Below are positions 44,814 to 53,504 of a DNA stretch of 64,000 bases, piece by piece; the stretch's first letter is position 1; every line of letters starts with the position of its first letter. The notes under the pieces are model-generated. The model had not been told where the DNA came from, did no database searches, and worked only from the letters and a program-made list of their open reading frames with translations. Source of the stretch: Roseococcus suduntuyensis. GTDB taxonomy: Bacteria > Pseudomonadota > Alphaproteobacteria > Acetobacterales > Acetobacteraceae. The position numbers and the translations under genes are program-made. The DNA is taken from positions 1,318,736 to 1,382,735 of the forward strand of contig NZ_JACIDJ010000001.1 of assembly GCF_014196305.1 (NCBI RefSeq), in the 5' to 3' direction.

Positions 44814-45586
44814 TAATCCAGCGGCTGGGTCAGCATGCGCCGCAGCGTCTGCCGGTCCAGGTCGCGGTGGCCGCGCACGCCCAGCACCAGTTCGCCCTCC
44901 CATTTGCCGCGCCAGGTGCCGAACAGCCGGTCCCAGAGGGAGAGGCAGAAGCCGTAATGGCTGTTGGTCTCGTGCTCCCGCTCGCTGTGGTGGATGCGGT
45001 GCAGGTTGGGCGTGACGATCACCCAGCCCAGCGCGCGGTCCAGCTTCGGCGGGATGCGGATGGCCGCGTGCTCGAAGAGGCTGGTGGCGTTCAGGATGAT
45101 TTCGAAGGCCAAAATCCCCTCGGGCGGTGCGCCGAGCGCCACCGCGAAGGCAATCTTGATCACCATGGACAGCCAGATTTCCACGGGGTGGAAGCGCACG
45201 CCGGTGGTGGCGTCCATCTCCGGGTCGGCGTGATGGACGCGGTGCAGCCGCCACAGCCAGGGAACGTGGTGGAAGACGCGGTGCTGGAAATAGATCAGCA
45301 GGTCGAAGACCACCACGGTCAGCGGGATGGCCACCCACAGCGGCAGGTCCAGCCAGTTCATCAGGCCGATGCCCTGCGCCTGCGCCCAGAAGGCCGCCGC
45401 CACGGCCGCCAGCGGCAGGGTGAAGCGCACCAGCACCGAGCCCACCGCCACCAGCCCGAGATTGGGCCACCAGCGCCGCATGCCCAGCGGGCGCGGCTGC
45501 GCCCAGGGCACCAGCCGCTCGGCCAGGATCAGCGCGGCCAGCACGCCCGCGAAGGCGCCCAGCCGCAGGGTGGCTTCGAGTTCCAT
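44813..45586 (-). CDS. sterol desaturase / fatty acid hydroxylase superfamily membrane protein
   Basis: A 257-aa integral membrane di-iron oxygenase. The His boxes are visible as HRVFHHVPWLWRLHRVHH and HRIHHSE, plus a conserved HPVEIWLS after DATTGVRFHP. Several hydrophobic helices flank them. Members hydroxylate or desaturate lipids such as sterols, hopanoids, carotenoids or ornithine lipids; the substrate is unknown. It converges with the acyl-CoA synthetase operon across a hairpin repeat. Confidence 0.9.
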   Translation of the reverse strand: MELEATLRLGAFAGVLAALILAERLVPWAQPRPLGMRRWWPNLGLVAVGSVLVRFTLPLAAVAAAFWAQAQGIGLMNWLDLPLWVAIPLTVVVFDLLIYFQHRVFHHVPWLWRLHRVHHADPEMDATTGVRFHPVEIWLSMVIKIAFAVALGAPPEGILAFEIILNATSLFEHAAIRIPPKLDRALGWVIVTPNLHRIHHSEREHETNSHYGFCLSLWDRLFGTWRGKWEGELVLGVRGHRDLDRQTLRRMLTQPLD

Positions 45587-45665
45587 GGGAGGTAGATAAG
45601 CATCCGTGCAGGGAAGGGGAGGGGCTTCCTCCTCCTTCGCGCCCCGGCCCCGGATGGTTACCCCG

Positions 45666-46673
45666 CTATTCCGCCGCCGCCCGCTGCCCCTGGCCCCAGG
45701 CGGGGTTCACGATGGGCGAATGCGCCCCCAGCGCCCGCCGCCCTTCCGCATATTCCGCCGCCAGCCGGTCCACCAGCGCCGCCGCCGGCACCACCTCATG
45801 GATGCCGCCCACGGATTGCCCGGCGCCCCAGATGTCCTTCCAGCGCTTCTTGCGGTCCGAGGCGAAGGTCATCTGCGACTTGTCGCCGGTGTCGAGGTTG
45901 TCCGGGTCCAACCCCGCCCGCGTGATGGAGGGTTTCAGGTAGTTCCCATGCACGCCGGTGATGAGGTTGGTGTAGACGATGTCGCCCGCCCCGCTCTCCA
46001 CGATCATCCGCTTGTAGTCCTCGACCGCGCGGGCTTCGGGTGTGGCGATGAAGGCGGTGCCCATATAGGCGAAGTCGGCGCCCATGGCCTCGGCGGCCAG
46101 GATGCTGCGGCCATGGGCGATGGAGCCCGACAGCGCCACCGGCCCGTCGAACCACTGCCGCGTCTCCTGCACCAGGGCGAAGGGGGACTGCGCGCCGGCA
46201 TGTCCACCCGCGCCGGCCGCCACCAAAACGAGGCCATCCGCACCCTTCTCGATGGCCTTGCGGGCGAAGAACTGGTTGATGACGTCATGGATCACGAAGC
46301 CGCCATAGGAATGGATGGCCTCGTTCACCTCGGCGCGCGCGCCCAGCGAGGTGATGATCAGCGGCACCTTGTGCTTCACGCAGAGCGCCAGGTCCTCTTC
46401 CAGCCGGTCATTGGACTTGTGGACGATCAGGTTGATCGCGAAGGGGGCCGAGGGCCGGTCCGGATGCGCGCGGTCATGCGCCGCCAGGCGTTCCTTGATC
46501 TCGGTCAGCCATTCGTCCAGCTGTTCCAGCGGCCGGGCATTCAGCGAGGGCATGGAGCCGATGATGCCGCTGGTGCACTGCGCCACCACCAGGTCCGGCA
46601 CCGAGATGATGAACAGCGGCGAGGCGATGAGCGGCAGGCGCAGCCGCCCCTTGAGCATGTCACGCAGGTCCAT
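45666..46673 (-). CDS. nitronate monooxygenase (2-nitropropane dioxygenase-like)
   Basis: A 335-aa FMN TIM-barrel enzyme. The N-terminal [20 protein letters not shown], the FMN-phosphate segment [20 protein letters not shown] with the catalytic-type His, and the [20 protein letters not shown] segment are characteristic. It oxidises toxic alkyl nitronates such as propionate-3-nitronate. ATG 46673 is chosen, with the longer open frame being antisense. It is divergent from the RutE-like nitroreductase, 180 bp apart. Confidence 0.92.
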   Translation of the reverse strand: MDLRDMLKGRLRLPLIASPLFIISVPDLVVAQCTSGIIGSMPSLNARPLEQLDEWLTEIKERLAAHDRAHPDRPSAPFAINLIVHKSNDRLEEDLALCVKHKVPLIITSLGARAEVNEAIHSYGGFVIHDVINQFFARKAIEKGADGLVLVAAGAGGHAGAQSPFALVQETRQWFDGPVALSGSIAHGRSILAAEAMGADFAYMGTAFIATPEARAVEDYKRMIVESGAGDIVYTNLITGVHGNYLKPSITRAGLDPDNLDTGDKSQMTFASDRKKRWKDIWGAGQSVGGIHEVVPAAALVDRLAAEYAEGRRALGAHSPIVNPAWGQGQRAAAE

Positions 46674-46853
46674 CCGGGCGGTTCCTCTCCATTCGGTTGG
46701 AGCCAGTCTAGCCATGGTTCCATGCCGACGGAAACGCCTGCCCCAGCCGATATTGCGCTGCCGGATGATGGCCATAGCCTGCGCGGATTGGCAGCGCCGC
46801 CCCGGCCACCCTACATGCGGAATGAACGCGGAACCCCGCCCGGAAGGAACTCC

Positions 46854-47444
46854 ATGACCGAGACCCTCGCCCCCGCCGCCCTCGACCAGCTTTTCCGCGA
46901 GGCGCGCACCCAGAACAAATGGCAGGACAAGCCCGTCTCCGACGAGACCCTGCGCGAGCTGTATGACCTGATGAAGTGGGGCCCGACCAGCGCCAACGCC
47001 TCGCCCGCGCGTTTCCTGTTCCTCCGCACGCCCGAGGCGAAGGCGAAGCTGAAGGAGACGCTCTCGGCCGGCAATGTCGAGAAGACCATGACGGCCCCGG
47101 TGGTCGTGATCGTGGCGCATGACCCCAAGTTCTATGACCTGCTGCCGCGGCTGTTCCCGCATGCGGACGCGAAGTCCTGGTTCTCGGGCAACTGGTCGCT
47201 CGCCGACACCACCGCCTTCCGCAACGGCACCCTGCAGGGCGCCTATCTGATGCTGGCGGCCCGTGCGCTGGGCCTCGATGTCGGCGCCATGAGCGGCTTC
47301 GACAATGGCAAGGTGGATGAGCTGTTCCTGGCCGACACCGGCTGGAAGTCCAACTGGCTGGTCACGCTGGGCCATGGCGACCCGTCCGGCGTCTTCCCGC
47401 GCAGCCCGCGCCTGGAGTTCGAGGAAGCCTGCAAGCTGCTTTGA
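46854..47444 (+). CDS. rutE: RutE-like malonic semialdehyde reductase / nitroreductase family protein
   Basis: A 196-aa protein matching RutE in length. The FMN-binding N-terminal block is [19 protein letters not shown], with [19 protein letters not shown] and [20 protein letters not shown] in the middle. RutE reduces malonic semialdehyde to 3-hydroxypropionate in the Rut pyrimidine pathway. No rutABCDFG genes are in the window, so it may be a stand-alone reductase. ATG 46854 has GGAAGGAAC upstream. Confidence 0.87.
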   Translation: MTETLAPAALDQLFREARTQNKWQDKPVSDETLRELYDLMKWGPTSANASPARFLFLRTPEAKAKLKETLSAGNVEKTMTAPVVVIVAHDPKFYDLLPRLFPHADAKSWFSGNWSLADTTAFRNGTLQGAYLMLAARALGLDVGAMSGFDNGKVDELFLADTGWKSNWLVTLGHGDPSGVFPRSPRLEFEEACKLL

Positions 47445-47452
47445 ACCCGCGC

Positions 47453-47499
47453 CCGATCGCTCCCGGTGGCACACCGGGGGCGTGAATCGGCCGCGCAGC
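47453..47499 (+). repeat. degenerate copy of the hairpin repeat
   Basis: CGATCGCTCCCGGTGGCACA then CCGGGGGCGTGAATCGGCCG and CGCAGC align with the tandem units at 7771-7987. The stem is CCCGGTG / CACCGGG with loop GCA. It sits between the convergent RutE-like and OmpR-type genes. Confidence 0.65.
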
Positions 47500-47504
47500 A
47501 AGCC

Positions 47505-48155
47505 TCAGGGGGCGGGTTCCAGCCGGTACCCGCCCTCCTCCGTCACCAGCAGGCGCGCGAGTGCCGGCGCCTGCTCGATCTTGCGGCGCAGACGGTAGAT
47601 GTGCGTCTCCAGCGTGTGGGTCGCGACCGCCGCCGAATAGCCCCAGACCTCCCCCAGCAATTCGCCGCGCGAAACGGCGCGGCCGGCCGCGCGGTGCAGG
47701 TAGAGGAGGATCGCGGCCTCCTTCTCGGTCAGGCGGATGCGGGTGCCTTCGGGCGTCAGCATCAGGCGCGAGGCCGGGTGGAAGAGGTGCCCGCCCAGGC
47801 TGATGCCAGCCTCGGGCGAGGCCTCGAAGGCCGCCAGCAGCGCGTTCATCCGGGACACCAGCGCCGCCAGGCGCACGGGCTTGGGCAGGCTGGGCAGCTC
47901 CGACGCCGCGCCATCGCCCAGCAGCAGGATGGGCCGCCCGGCGCTGGCCGCGCGCACCGGCTCCACCCAGGCCAGGGCCGGGGCGTCGAGCAGCGTGGCC
48001 TCGACATGCGCGAGGGGGTCCGCGAGGCGGGCAGCGCCTTCGCCGGGCGCGGCGGGCTCCGCCCGGTAGTCCGTGCCTTGCGCCAGTTGCGCGGGAAGAA
48101 TGGCCGCCAGGGCCTCGTCCTCGGTCAGTAGAAGCAGGTGGCGCGGGCCGGCCAT
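47505..48155 (-). CDS. OmpR/PhoB-type response regulator
   Basis: A 216-aa protein. An N-terminal receiver-like domain (1-115) keeps an acidic pair (TEDE), a candidate phospho-acceptor Asp in ATLLDAP and the Lys-Pro of KPVRLAAL, although the whole domain is short and divergent. The C-terminal DNA-binding winged helix has RLTEKEAAILLYLHRAAGRA and THTLETHIYRLRRKIE. No sensor kinase lies beside it, so it is an orphan regulator. ATG 48155 is chosen. The 185-bp upstream region shared with ribA carries both promoters. Confidence 0.85.
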   Translation of the reverse strand: MAGPRHLLLLTEDEALAAILPAQLAQGTDYRAEPAAPGEGAARLADPLAHVEATLLDAPALAWVEPVRAASAGRPILLLGDGAASELPSLPKPVRLAALVSRMNALLAAFEASPEAGISLGGHLFHPASRLMLTPEGTRIRLTEKEAAILLYLHRAAGRAVSRGELLGEVWGYSAAVATHTLETHIYRLRRKIEQAPALARLLVTEEGGYRLEPAP

Positions 48156-48340
48156 GGTCGCCTGGAGGATGTCGGCTTGGTGACAGCCGCTGTGGTTTAC
48201 AATCTTCCCCCTCTTAGCACTTGCTCCGCGCGGGAGGAATGCTTGCGCGAAAGGTTGCGCAAGTCCGTGAAAATAAGTTTCGCGCGGCGCCCTGTCGCTT
48301 CCCACTGTGACGCCACATTCTCAAGGCAGAGTTTCTACCC

Positions 48341-49525
48341 ATGAAGGATCGCTCGTCCATGAATGTCGTCGCTTCGCAACCGCAGGCTTCCCTTGGTGCG
48401 CTGACGGAGGATGTCCTGGTGCTGCGGGCGGTTCATCGCGCCGTCTCCGAACTCCGCCGCGGCACGCCCGTTCTTGTCCATGGGGCCGAGGGGGCCATGC
48501 TGGTGGCGGCGGCCGAAACGGTCGGCGCGCAAGGTCTGGGCGAGATGGCGCGTGCCTCCGCCCGCCCGCCCGTGCTGCTGCTGGCACCCGTGCGCGCGGC
48601 CGCGCTGCTGCAGCGCCCCGTGCCGCTCGACGCGCCCGAGGCGGGTGCTGTGGCGTTGCGCCTGCCGGCCGGGCTGATGGATCCCGAGCGGCTGCGCGCC
48701 TTCGCCGACCCCACCGCGGACCAGCTCCTGGGCGCCGAGGGGCAGCAGCTCGACCGCGCGGCCACGCCGGCCCTCGCTCCCGCCGCGTTGGCACTGGCCA
48801 AGCTGGGGCGCCTGCTGCCCGCGCTGGTGGCGGTGCCGATGGACCGTGTGGTCACCTCCGTGCCGGGCCTGATGGGCATCGCGGCCGAGGAGATCCTGGC
48901 CTACCCCCACACCGCCGCCACCACGCTGCGCGCGGTGGGCGAGGCGCGGGTGCCGCTGGAGGATGCGAAGGACACGCGCATCATTGCTTATCGCGCCGCC
49001 GATGGCGGGATCGAGCACCTGGCCATGCTGGTGGGCAACCCCGAGGCGGTGCTGGCCGAGGGCCGGGCGCCCCTGGCGCGGCTGCATTCGGAGTGCTTCA
49101 CCGGGGACCTCCTGGGCTCGCTGCGTTGCGATTGCGGCCCGCAGCTGAAGGGCGCGCTGCGCCGCATGGCCGAGGAAGGTGCGGGCGTGCTGATCTACCT
49201 GGCGCAGGAGGGGCGGGGCATCGGCCTCGTCAACAAGCTGCGCGCCTACACGCTGCAGGACCAGGGTCTCGACACGCTCGATGCCAACCGTGCCCTGGGC
49301 TATGGCGCGGATGAGCGGAACTTCCTGGTGGCGGCCACCATGCTGCGCGCCCTGGGCATTCCGCGCGTGCGGCTGCTGACGAACAACCCGGACAAGCTGG
49401 CGGGTTTGGCTGCCTGCGGCATCGAGGTGCAGGCCCGCGAGGAGCACGCCTTCGCCGGCAATGGCGTGAATGATGGCTACCTGGCCACGAAGGCACAGCG
49501 CTTCGGGCATATGCTGCCGGAGTGA
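48341..49525 (+). CDS. ribA: GTP cyclohydrolase II RibA with degenerate RibB-like N-terminal domain
   Basis: A 394-aa protein. The C-terminal half (about 200-394) is GTP cyclohydrolase II, with zinc ligands in HSECFTGDLLGSLRCDCGP, the catalytic YLAQEGRGIGLVNKLRAY segment and LLTNNPDKLAGL. It opens GTP for riboflavin synthesis. The N-terminal half (AVSELRRGTPVLVHGAEGAM) aligns with RibB, but the DHBP synthase DDEDREN motif is gone, so only the RibA activity is expected. Starts at 48341 or 48359 are possible. No FMN riboswitch is recognisable in the leader. Confidence 0.92.
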   Translation: MKDRSSMNVVASQPQASLGALTEDVLVLRAVHRAVSELRRGTPVLVHGAEGAMLVAAAETVGAQGLGEMARASARPPVLLLAPVRAAALLQRPVPLDAPEAGAVALRLPAGLMDPERLRAFADPTADQLLGAEGQQLDRAATPALAPAALALAKLGRLLPALVAVPMDRVVTSVPGLMGIAAEEILAYPHTAATTLRAVGEARVPLEDAKDTRIIAYRAADGGIEHLAMLVGNPEAVLAEGRAPLARLHSECFTGDLLGSLRCDCGPQLKGALRRMAEEGAGVLIYLAQEGRGIGLVNKLRAYTLQDQGLDTLDANRALGYGADERNFLVAATMLRALGIPRVRLLTNNPDKLAGLAACGIEVQAREEHAFAGNGVNDGYLATKAQRFGHMLPE

Positions 49526-49538
49526 GGGCGAGCGCACT

Positions 49539-49700
49539 CCCGCCGCGCGGCGAAAGCCAAGCGCGCAGGGCGCGCGCCCGGCGCGAGGGGCAAAGCCACG
49601 CACATCCGGCCGCACAGCGGCCGGCGCCGCCCGGACGATCGCGCGGCCAGCGCCCCCGCCGCGCGGCGAAAGCCAAGCGCGCGGAGCGCGCGCCCGGCGC
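49539..49700. repeat. 46-bp GC-rich direct repeat pair
   Basis: Two nearly identical 46-bp copies at 49539-49584 and 49655-49700 share CCCGCCGCGCGGCGAAAGCC then AAGCGCGC and CGCGCGCCCGGCGC, with about two mismatches. They are separated by 70 bp with its own palindrome (CGGCCGCACAGCGGCCG). The reverse complement resembles 18488-18530. They fill the gap between the convergent ribA and USP genes. Confidence 0.8.
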
Positions 49701-49713
49701 CTGAGGGCAGGAA

Positions 49714-50205
49714 TCACGTCACCCGGTCAAGTTCCGCCTCGCTCATCTCGCCGGGCACGATGGTCATGGGCACGGTCATCTTGCCGGCCAGCCGGCCCGT
49801 CAACGCCGTGATCAGGGGCCCCGGCCCCTTGCCGCCGGCCGAGGTGGCCAGCACCAGGATGGAAATGCGCGGGTCCTCGTCCAGAAGGGCCAGCAGTTCA
49901 TCGGCCATGCGGCCCTCGCGGATGACCAGCATGGGCATCCCGCCCGTCAGCTCCTTCACCTGGGCGGCGAGGCCGGCCAACAGGGCCTCGGCCTCCTCCC
50001 GGCGCTCCTCCTGCATCATGGAGCCGATGCCGGCCCATTCGGACTGCTCCACCGGCTCGACCACGCGCAGCAGCGTCACCCGGCCGCCGCCCTTGGCGGC
50101 GCGCAGGCAGGCGTAGCGCAGGGCGACCGCGCGTTCGGGGCTGTCATCCACGACGACCAGGAACACGCGGTCGCGCCGGGCCTTTTCCGTTCCGTCCTCG
50201 GTCAT
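49714..50205 (-). CDS. universal stress protein
   Basis: A 163-aa single UspA domain. It starts RVFLVVVDDSPERAVALRYA and carries VTLLRVVEPVE. The ATP-binding loop G2xG9xG(S/T) region is represented by ATSAGGKGPGPLITALTG. ATG 50205 overlaps the upstream stop (TGATG). It is the last gene of a TauE-TIGR02186-USP operon. Confidence 0.88.
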   Translation of the reverse strand: MTEDGTEKARRDRVFLVVVDDSPERAVALRYACLRAAKGGGRVTLLRVVEPVEQSEWAGIGSMMQEERREEAEALLAGLAAQVKELTGGMPMLVIREGRMADELLALLDEDPRISILVLATSAGGKGPGPLITALTGRLAGKMTVPMTIVPGEMSEAELDRVT

Positions 50206-50939
50206 CAGCTTCTCCGGAAGAGGATGCTGCCCAGCCAACCGGCCAGGGCGGCGAGAATAATGCAGATCAGCGCATAGACGGCCGGCTGCAGCCGCGCCAG
50301 TCGCTCGATCTCGGCCGCGGTGCCGGTGCGGGCCACGATGAAGCCTATCCGCTCGGTCGCCACCACCTGGCGCGAGCGGATGAGGTGGACGGCGATCTCA
50401 TAGACGCCTGGCTGTACCGTGGCGGGCAGGGGCAGGCGCACCTGGAAGAGGCGGTTGCCCGCGATGTCCACCGGCGCCACATCCTCCAGCCACAGGCCCT
50501 CATTGCGCTTCAGGTCCAGCAGGGCGGCGCGGAACTGCGGCGAACGCGCGCCGGAACTGGGCGTGAGCGGCAGCGCGTCCAGGCCCAGGCCGCGGGCCTG
50601 GCGCACCTCCTCCGGCAGCAACCGCCAGGCCGGCAGGGTGCCGGCGATGGCGTAGAAGCTCGGCACATCGTCGAAATGCGCCGAGGGGCCGTTCAGCCAC
50701 ATGCCCAGCACATTGACGCGCCGGCGTACGACGAAATCCGTGGACGGGCCGCGCGCCACGACGATGATCTCATCGCCGCCGGGGCCGATGGGCTGCTCCG
50801 TGCTGCCGAAGACCAGCACGCTCTCGCCCACGAAGGCGGTGGTCACGTCCACGCGGTCGGTGGAGAGGCGGGCCACCAGCGGCTGTGCCCCGGCGAGGCC
50901 AGGCGCCAGCAGCAGGAGGAGAAGGAGCACGGCCCTCAT
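50205..50939 (-). CDS. TIGR02186 family exported/membrane-anchored protein
   Basis: A 244-aa protein with an N-terminal signal peptide (MRAVLLLLLLLAPGLAGA). The periplasmic domain contains STDRVDVTTAFVGESVLVFG and VVARGPSTDFVVRRRVNVLG. A C-terminal transmembrane helix (AVYALICIILAALAGWLGS) is followed by basic residues FRRS. It matches the conserved hypothetical family TIGR02186, which is habitually encoded next to TauE/SafE exporters. The function is unknown. Start and stop overlap both neighbours, so it probably works with the exporter. Confidence 0.83.
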   Translation of the reverse strand: MRAVLLLLLLLAPGLAGAQPLVARLSTDRVDVTTAFVGESVLVFGSTEQPIGPGGDEIIVVARGPSTDFVVRRRVNVLGMWLNGPSAHFDDVPSFYAIAGTLPAWRLLPEEVRQARGLGLDALPLTPSSGARSPQFRAALLDLKRNEGLWLEDVAPVDIAGNRLFQVRLPLPATVQPGVYEIAVHLIRSRQVVATERIGFIVARTGTAAEIERLARLQPAVYALICIILAALAGWLGSILFRRS

Positions 50940-51817
50940 GGCGCGCGTGTGACCGAGAACAGGCGTTCGGGTGGGGTGACCAGGTTCCACATCAGCATCA
51001 GGGCCACGCCCAGCACCAGCAGGCCCAGCAGCGCGCGCGTCTCCTCGCCGCGCAGCCGGGCACCCATAGAGGCGCCGAACTGCGCGCCCGCCACGCCGCC
51101 GGCCAGCAGCAGCATGGTCAGCACGATGTCCACGCCGCCCACCTGCACCGCCTGGAAGAAGGTGACCGAGGCCGTGATGCAGACCACATGGAACAGCGAG
51201 GTGCCGATGACGACCGAGGTCGGCATGCCCAAAATGTAGATCATGGCCGGCACCAGCATGAAGCCGCCGCCCACGCCCATCACGGCCGAGAGCACGCCGA
51301 TGCCGAACCCCACCGCGATCGGCGGCAGGACGGAGATGTAGAGGCGGCTCTGCCGGAAGCGCATCTTGAAGGGCAGCCCATGCGCCCAGGAATGCTGGTG
51401 CAGCCGCTGCGGCCGGGCGCGGACGCGGCGGAAGATGGCGCGCACGCTTTCCATCACCATCAGCAGGCCCACGATGCCCAGCACCACCACGTAGAAGAGG
51501 GCGACGGCGGCATCCACCTGGCCCTTCTCGCGCAGGAAGGCGAAGAGCTGCACCCCCACGAAGCTGCCCAGCAGGCCGCCCGCCACCAGCACGGCGCCCA
51601 TGCGCCAGTCCACATTGCCCCGCCGCGCCTGGGCGATGAGGCCCGAGACCGAGGCGCCCAGCGTCTGGTTGGCGCCCGAGGCGACGGCCACGAAGGAGGG
51701 AATGCCGATCAGCATCAGCAGCGGCGTCAGCAAAAAGCCGCCGCCCACGCCGAACAGCCCCGACAGCCAGCCCACGCCAAAGCCGATGCCCACCAGGAGA
51801 AGGGCATCCACACTCAT
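50936..51817 (-). CDS. TauE/SafE family sulfite/anion exporter
   Basis: A 293-aa membrane protein with about eight helices in two inverted halves. Each half carries the family GxxGxGGGFxxxP motif: WLSGLFGVGGGFLLTPLLML and VLSAVMGVGGGFMLVPAMIY. A basic cytoplasmic loop (RRVRARPQRLHQHSWAHG) separates them. Relatives export sulfite, sulfoacetate or similar anions. ATG 51817 is chosen. It is first in a three-gene operon and divergent from the 5'-nucleotidase. Confidence 0.92.
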   Translation of the reverse strand: MSVDALLLVGIGFGVGWLSGLFGVGGGFLLTPLLMLIGIPSFVAVASGANQTLGASVSGLIAQARRGNVDWRMGAVLVAGGLLGSFVGVQLFAFLREKGQVDAAVALFYVVVLGIVGLLMVMESVRAIFRRVRARPQRLHQHSWAHGLPFKMRFRQSRLYISVLPPIAVGFGIGVLSAVMGVGGGFMLVPAMIYILGMPTSVVIGTSLFHVVCITASVTFFQAVQVGGVDIVLTMLLLAGGVAGAQFGASMGARLRGEETRALLGLLVLGVALMLMWNLVTPPERLFSVTRAP

Positions 51818-51973
51818 TTCCGCGATGGGCAGGTAGATTTGCAACAACAAGACCCGCAGCTGTGAGGGGCAAGGGTTCACCCATCGCCTGCCCGTGGCAA
51901 GGCCCGAAGGGGCGTTCGGGTTGCGACACGCAACATCACTGGACTTGGGCGGGAACAGCCCGCAGGGTGGGCC

Positions 51974-53497
51974 ATGCTTCGCCGCCGTGTCCTTGCCGGG
52001 CTTCCCGTCTCCGCCCTGCTCGCCAGCCCCGCGCTGCGCGCCGCCCGTGCCCAGAGTGTCAGCCGTGTGGCGCTGCTGCACCTCAATGATTTCCACAGCC
52101 GGCACGAGCCCATCGCGGCCAGCGGCGCCACCTGCCGCCCGGGCGAGACCTGCTTCGGCGGCTCGGCGCGAATCGCCACCGCCATCGCCCAGGCGCGCGA
52201 GGCCGCCCGCGCCGACCAGCGCCCCGCCCTGCTGCTGGAGGCGGGCGACAGCTTCATGGGCAGCCTGTTCTTCTCGCACCATGAGGGCCTCGCGGAAGCC
52301 GCGGTGCAGCGCGCCTGGGGGGTGCAGGGCTTCGCGCTGGGCAACCATGAATTCGACAGGGGGCCGGCGGTGCTGGCCCGCTACATCGAGGCGGCCGGCT
52401 TCCCCGTGCTCTGCGCCAATCTCGACGCCACGGCCGAGCCCGCGCTGGCCGGCCGCGTGCTGCCCACCGTCACCTTCCGCAACGGCCCGGCGCGGCTGGT
52501 GGTGGTGGGGCTGGTGACGACGGACACGCCGGTCATTTCCTCGCCTGGCGACAATCTGCGCTTCACCGATCCCGCCGAGGCGGCCGAGCGCGCCGTCTGG
52601 GCCGCGCGGCGCGAGGGGCCGGCGACCGTCGTGCTTCTCTCGCATCTGGGATTCGCGGAGGATGAGCGGCTGGCGGCACGGGTGCCCGGCGTTGACGCCA
52701 TCATCGGCGGGCACAGCCATCTGCGGATCGCCCCGCCGCGCCTGGTGGACGGGCCGGACCGGCCGGTGCTGATCGTGCAGGCCGGCGCCTTCGGGCGGTT
52801 CCTGGGCCGGCTCGACCTCGACCTCGCCGCCGATGGCATGGTGCTGCACCACGCCCAGGCCATGGCGGAGCTGGACGCCACCCTGGCCGAGGACGCCGCG
52901 GTGGCCGCCATCGTGGCCGAATATGCCGGCCCGCTGGAGGCGGTGCGCCGCGCCGTCGTGGGCCGCCTGCCTGAGGCCTTCACGCTGGAGGGCTGCCGCG
53001 AACAGCCCTGCGCCATGGGAAATTTCGTGGCCGAGGCGATGCGCCGCGCGGCGGGCGCCGAGATCGGCTGGATGAACGGGGGCGGGCTGCGCGCCGGCCT
53101 GCCGGCGGGCGATGTGAGCCGTGGCGACACGCTGACCGCCTTCCCCTTCGGCAACACGCTGGCGCGTCTGACCCTGCGGGGTGACGCCCTGCGGGCCGCG
53201 CTGGAGAACGGGCTCTCACGCCTGCCCGAGCCCAATGGCCGCTTCCCGCAATTGGCCGGGCTGCGCTTCCGCGCCGACGCCTCGCGCCCGGTGGGCGAAC
53301 GCGCCGTGGAGGTGGAGGTGGAGGAGGCGCCCGGCGAATGGCGCCCCCTCGATCCCGCGCGGGCCTATCGCATCGCCACCAACAACTTCCTGCGGCGCGG
53401 CGGCGACGGCTATGCCGATTTCGCCGAACGCGCGCTGGAGGCCGTGGATGACGGCCCCCTGCTGGAGGAAGTGGTGGTGCGGGCGCTGGGCGGCTAG
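51974..53497 (+). CDS. periplasmic 5'-nucleotidase / metallophosphatase (UshA-like)
   Basis: A 507-aa exported enzyme. An Arg-rich signal peptide (MLRRRVLAGLPVSALLASPA, cleavage near ARAQ-S) leads into a calcineurin-like domain with HLNDFHSRHEP, GDSFMG, GNHEFDRG, LLSHLGF and GGHSHL. The C-terminal 5'-nucleotidase domain contains GNFVAEAMRRAAG, NGGGLRAGLPAGDVS and a substrate-stacking region NNFLRRGGDGY. It dephosphorylates extracellular nucleotides. Phosphate scavenging is plausible, in line with ugpBAEC elsewhere in the window. Confidence 0.92.
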   Translation: MLRRRVLAGLPVSALLASPALRAARAQSVSRVALLHLNDFHSRHEPIAASGATCRPGETCFGGSARIATAIAQAREAARADQRPALLLEAGDSFMGSLFFSHHEGLAEAAVQRAWGVQGFALGNHEFDRGPAVLARYIEAAGFPVLCANLDATAEPALAGRVLPTVTFRNGPARLVVVGLVTTDTPVISSPGDNLRFTDPAEAAERAVWAARREGPATVVLLSHLGFAEDERLAARVPGVDAIIGGHSHLRIAPPRLVDGPDRPVLIVQAGAFGRFLGRLDLDLAADGMVLHHAQAMAELDATLAEDAAVAAIVAEYAGPLEAVRRAVVGRLPEAFTLEGCREQPCAMGNFVAEAMRRAAGAEIGWMNGGGLRAGLPAGDVSRGDTLTAFPFGNTLARLTLRGDALRAALENGLSRLPEPNGRFPQLAGLRFRADASRPVGERAVEVEVEEAPGEWRPLDPARAYRIATNNFLRRGGDGYADFAERALEAVDDGPLLEEVVVRALGG

Positions 53498-53504
53498 CGC
53501 CCTC

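Noticed and set aside
48156..48340. A possible FMN riboswitch before ribA
   Set aside because: The conserved FMN-aptamer core and multi-stem layout are not visible in this 185-nt leader.
48138..48344. A 68-codon plus-strand ORF in the OmpR-type/ribA intergenic region
   Set aside because: It overlaps the start regions of both neighbours, has no ribosome site and no family pattern. The region is better explained as two divergent promoters.
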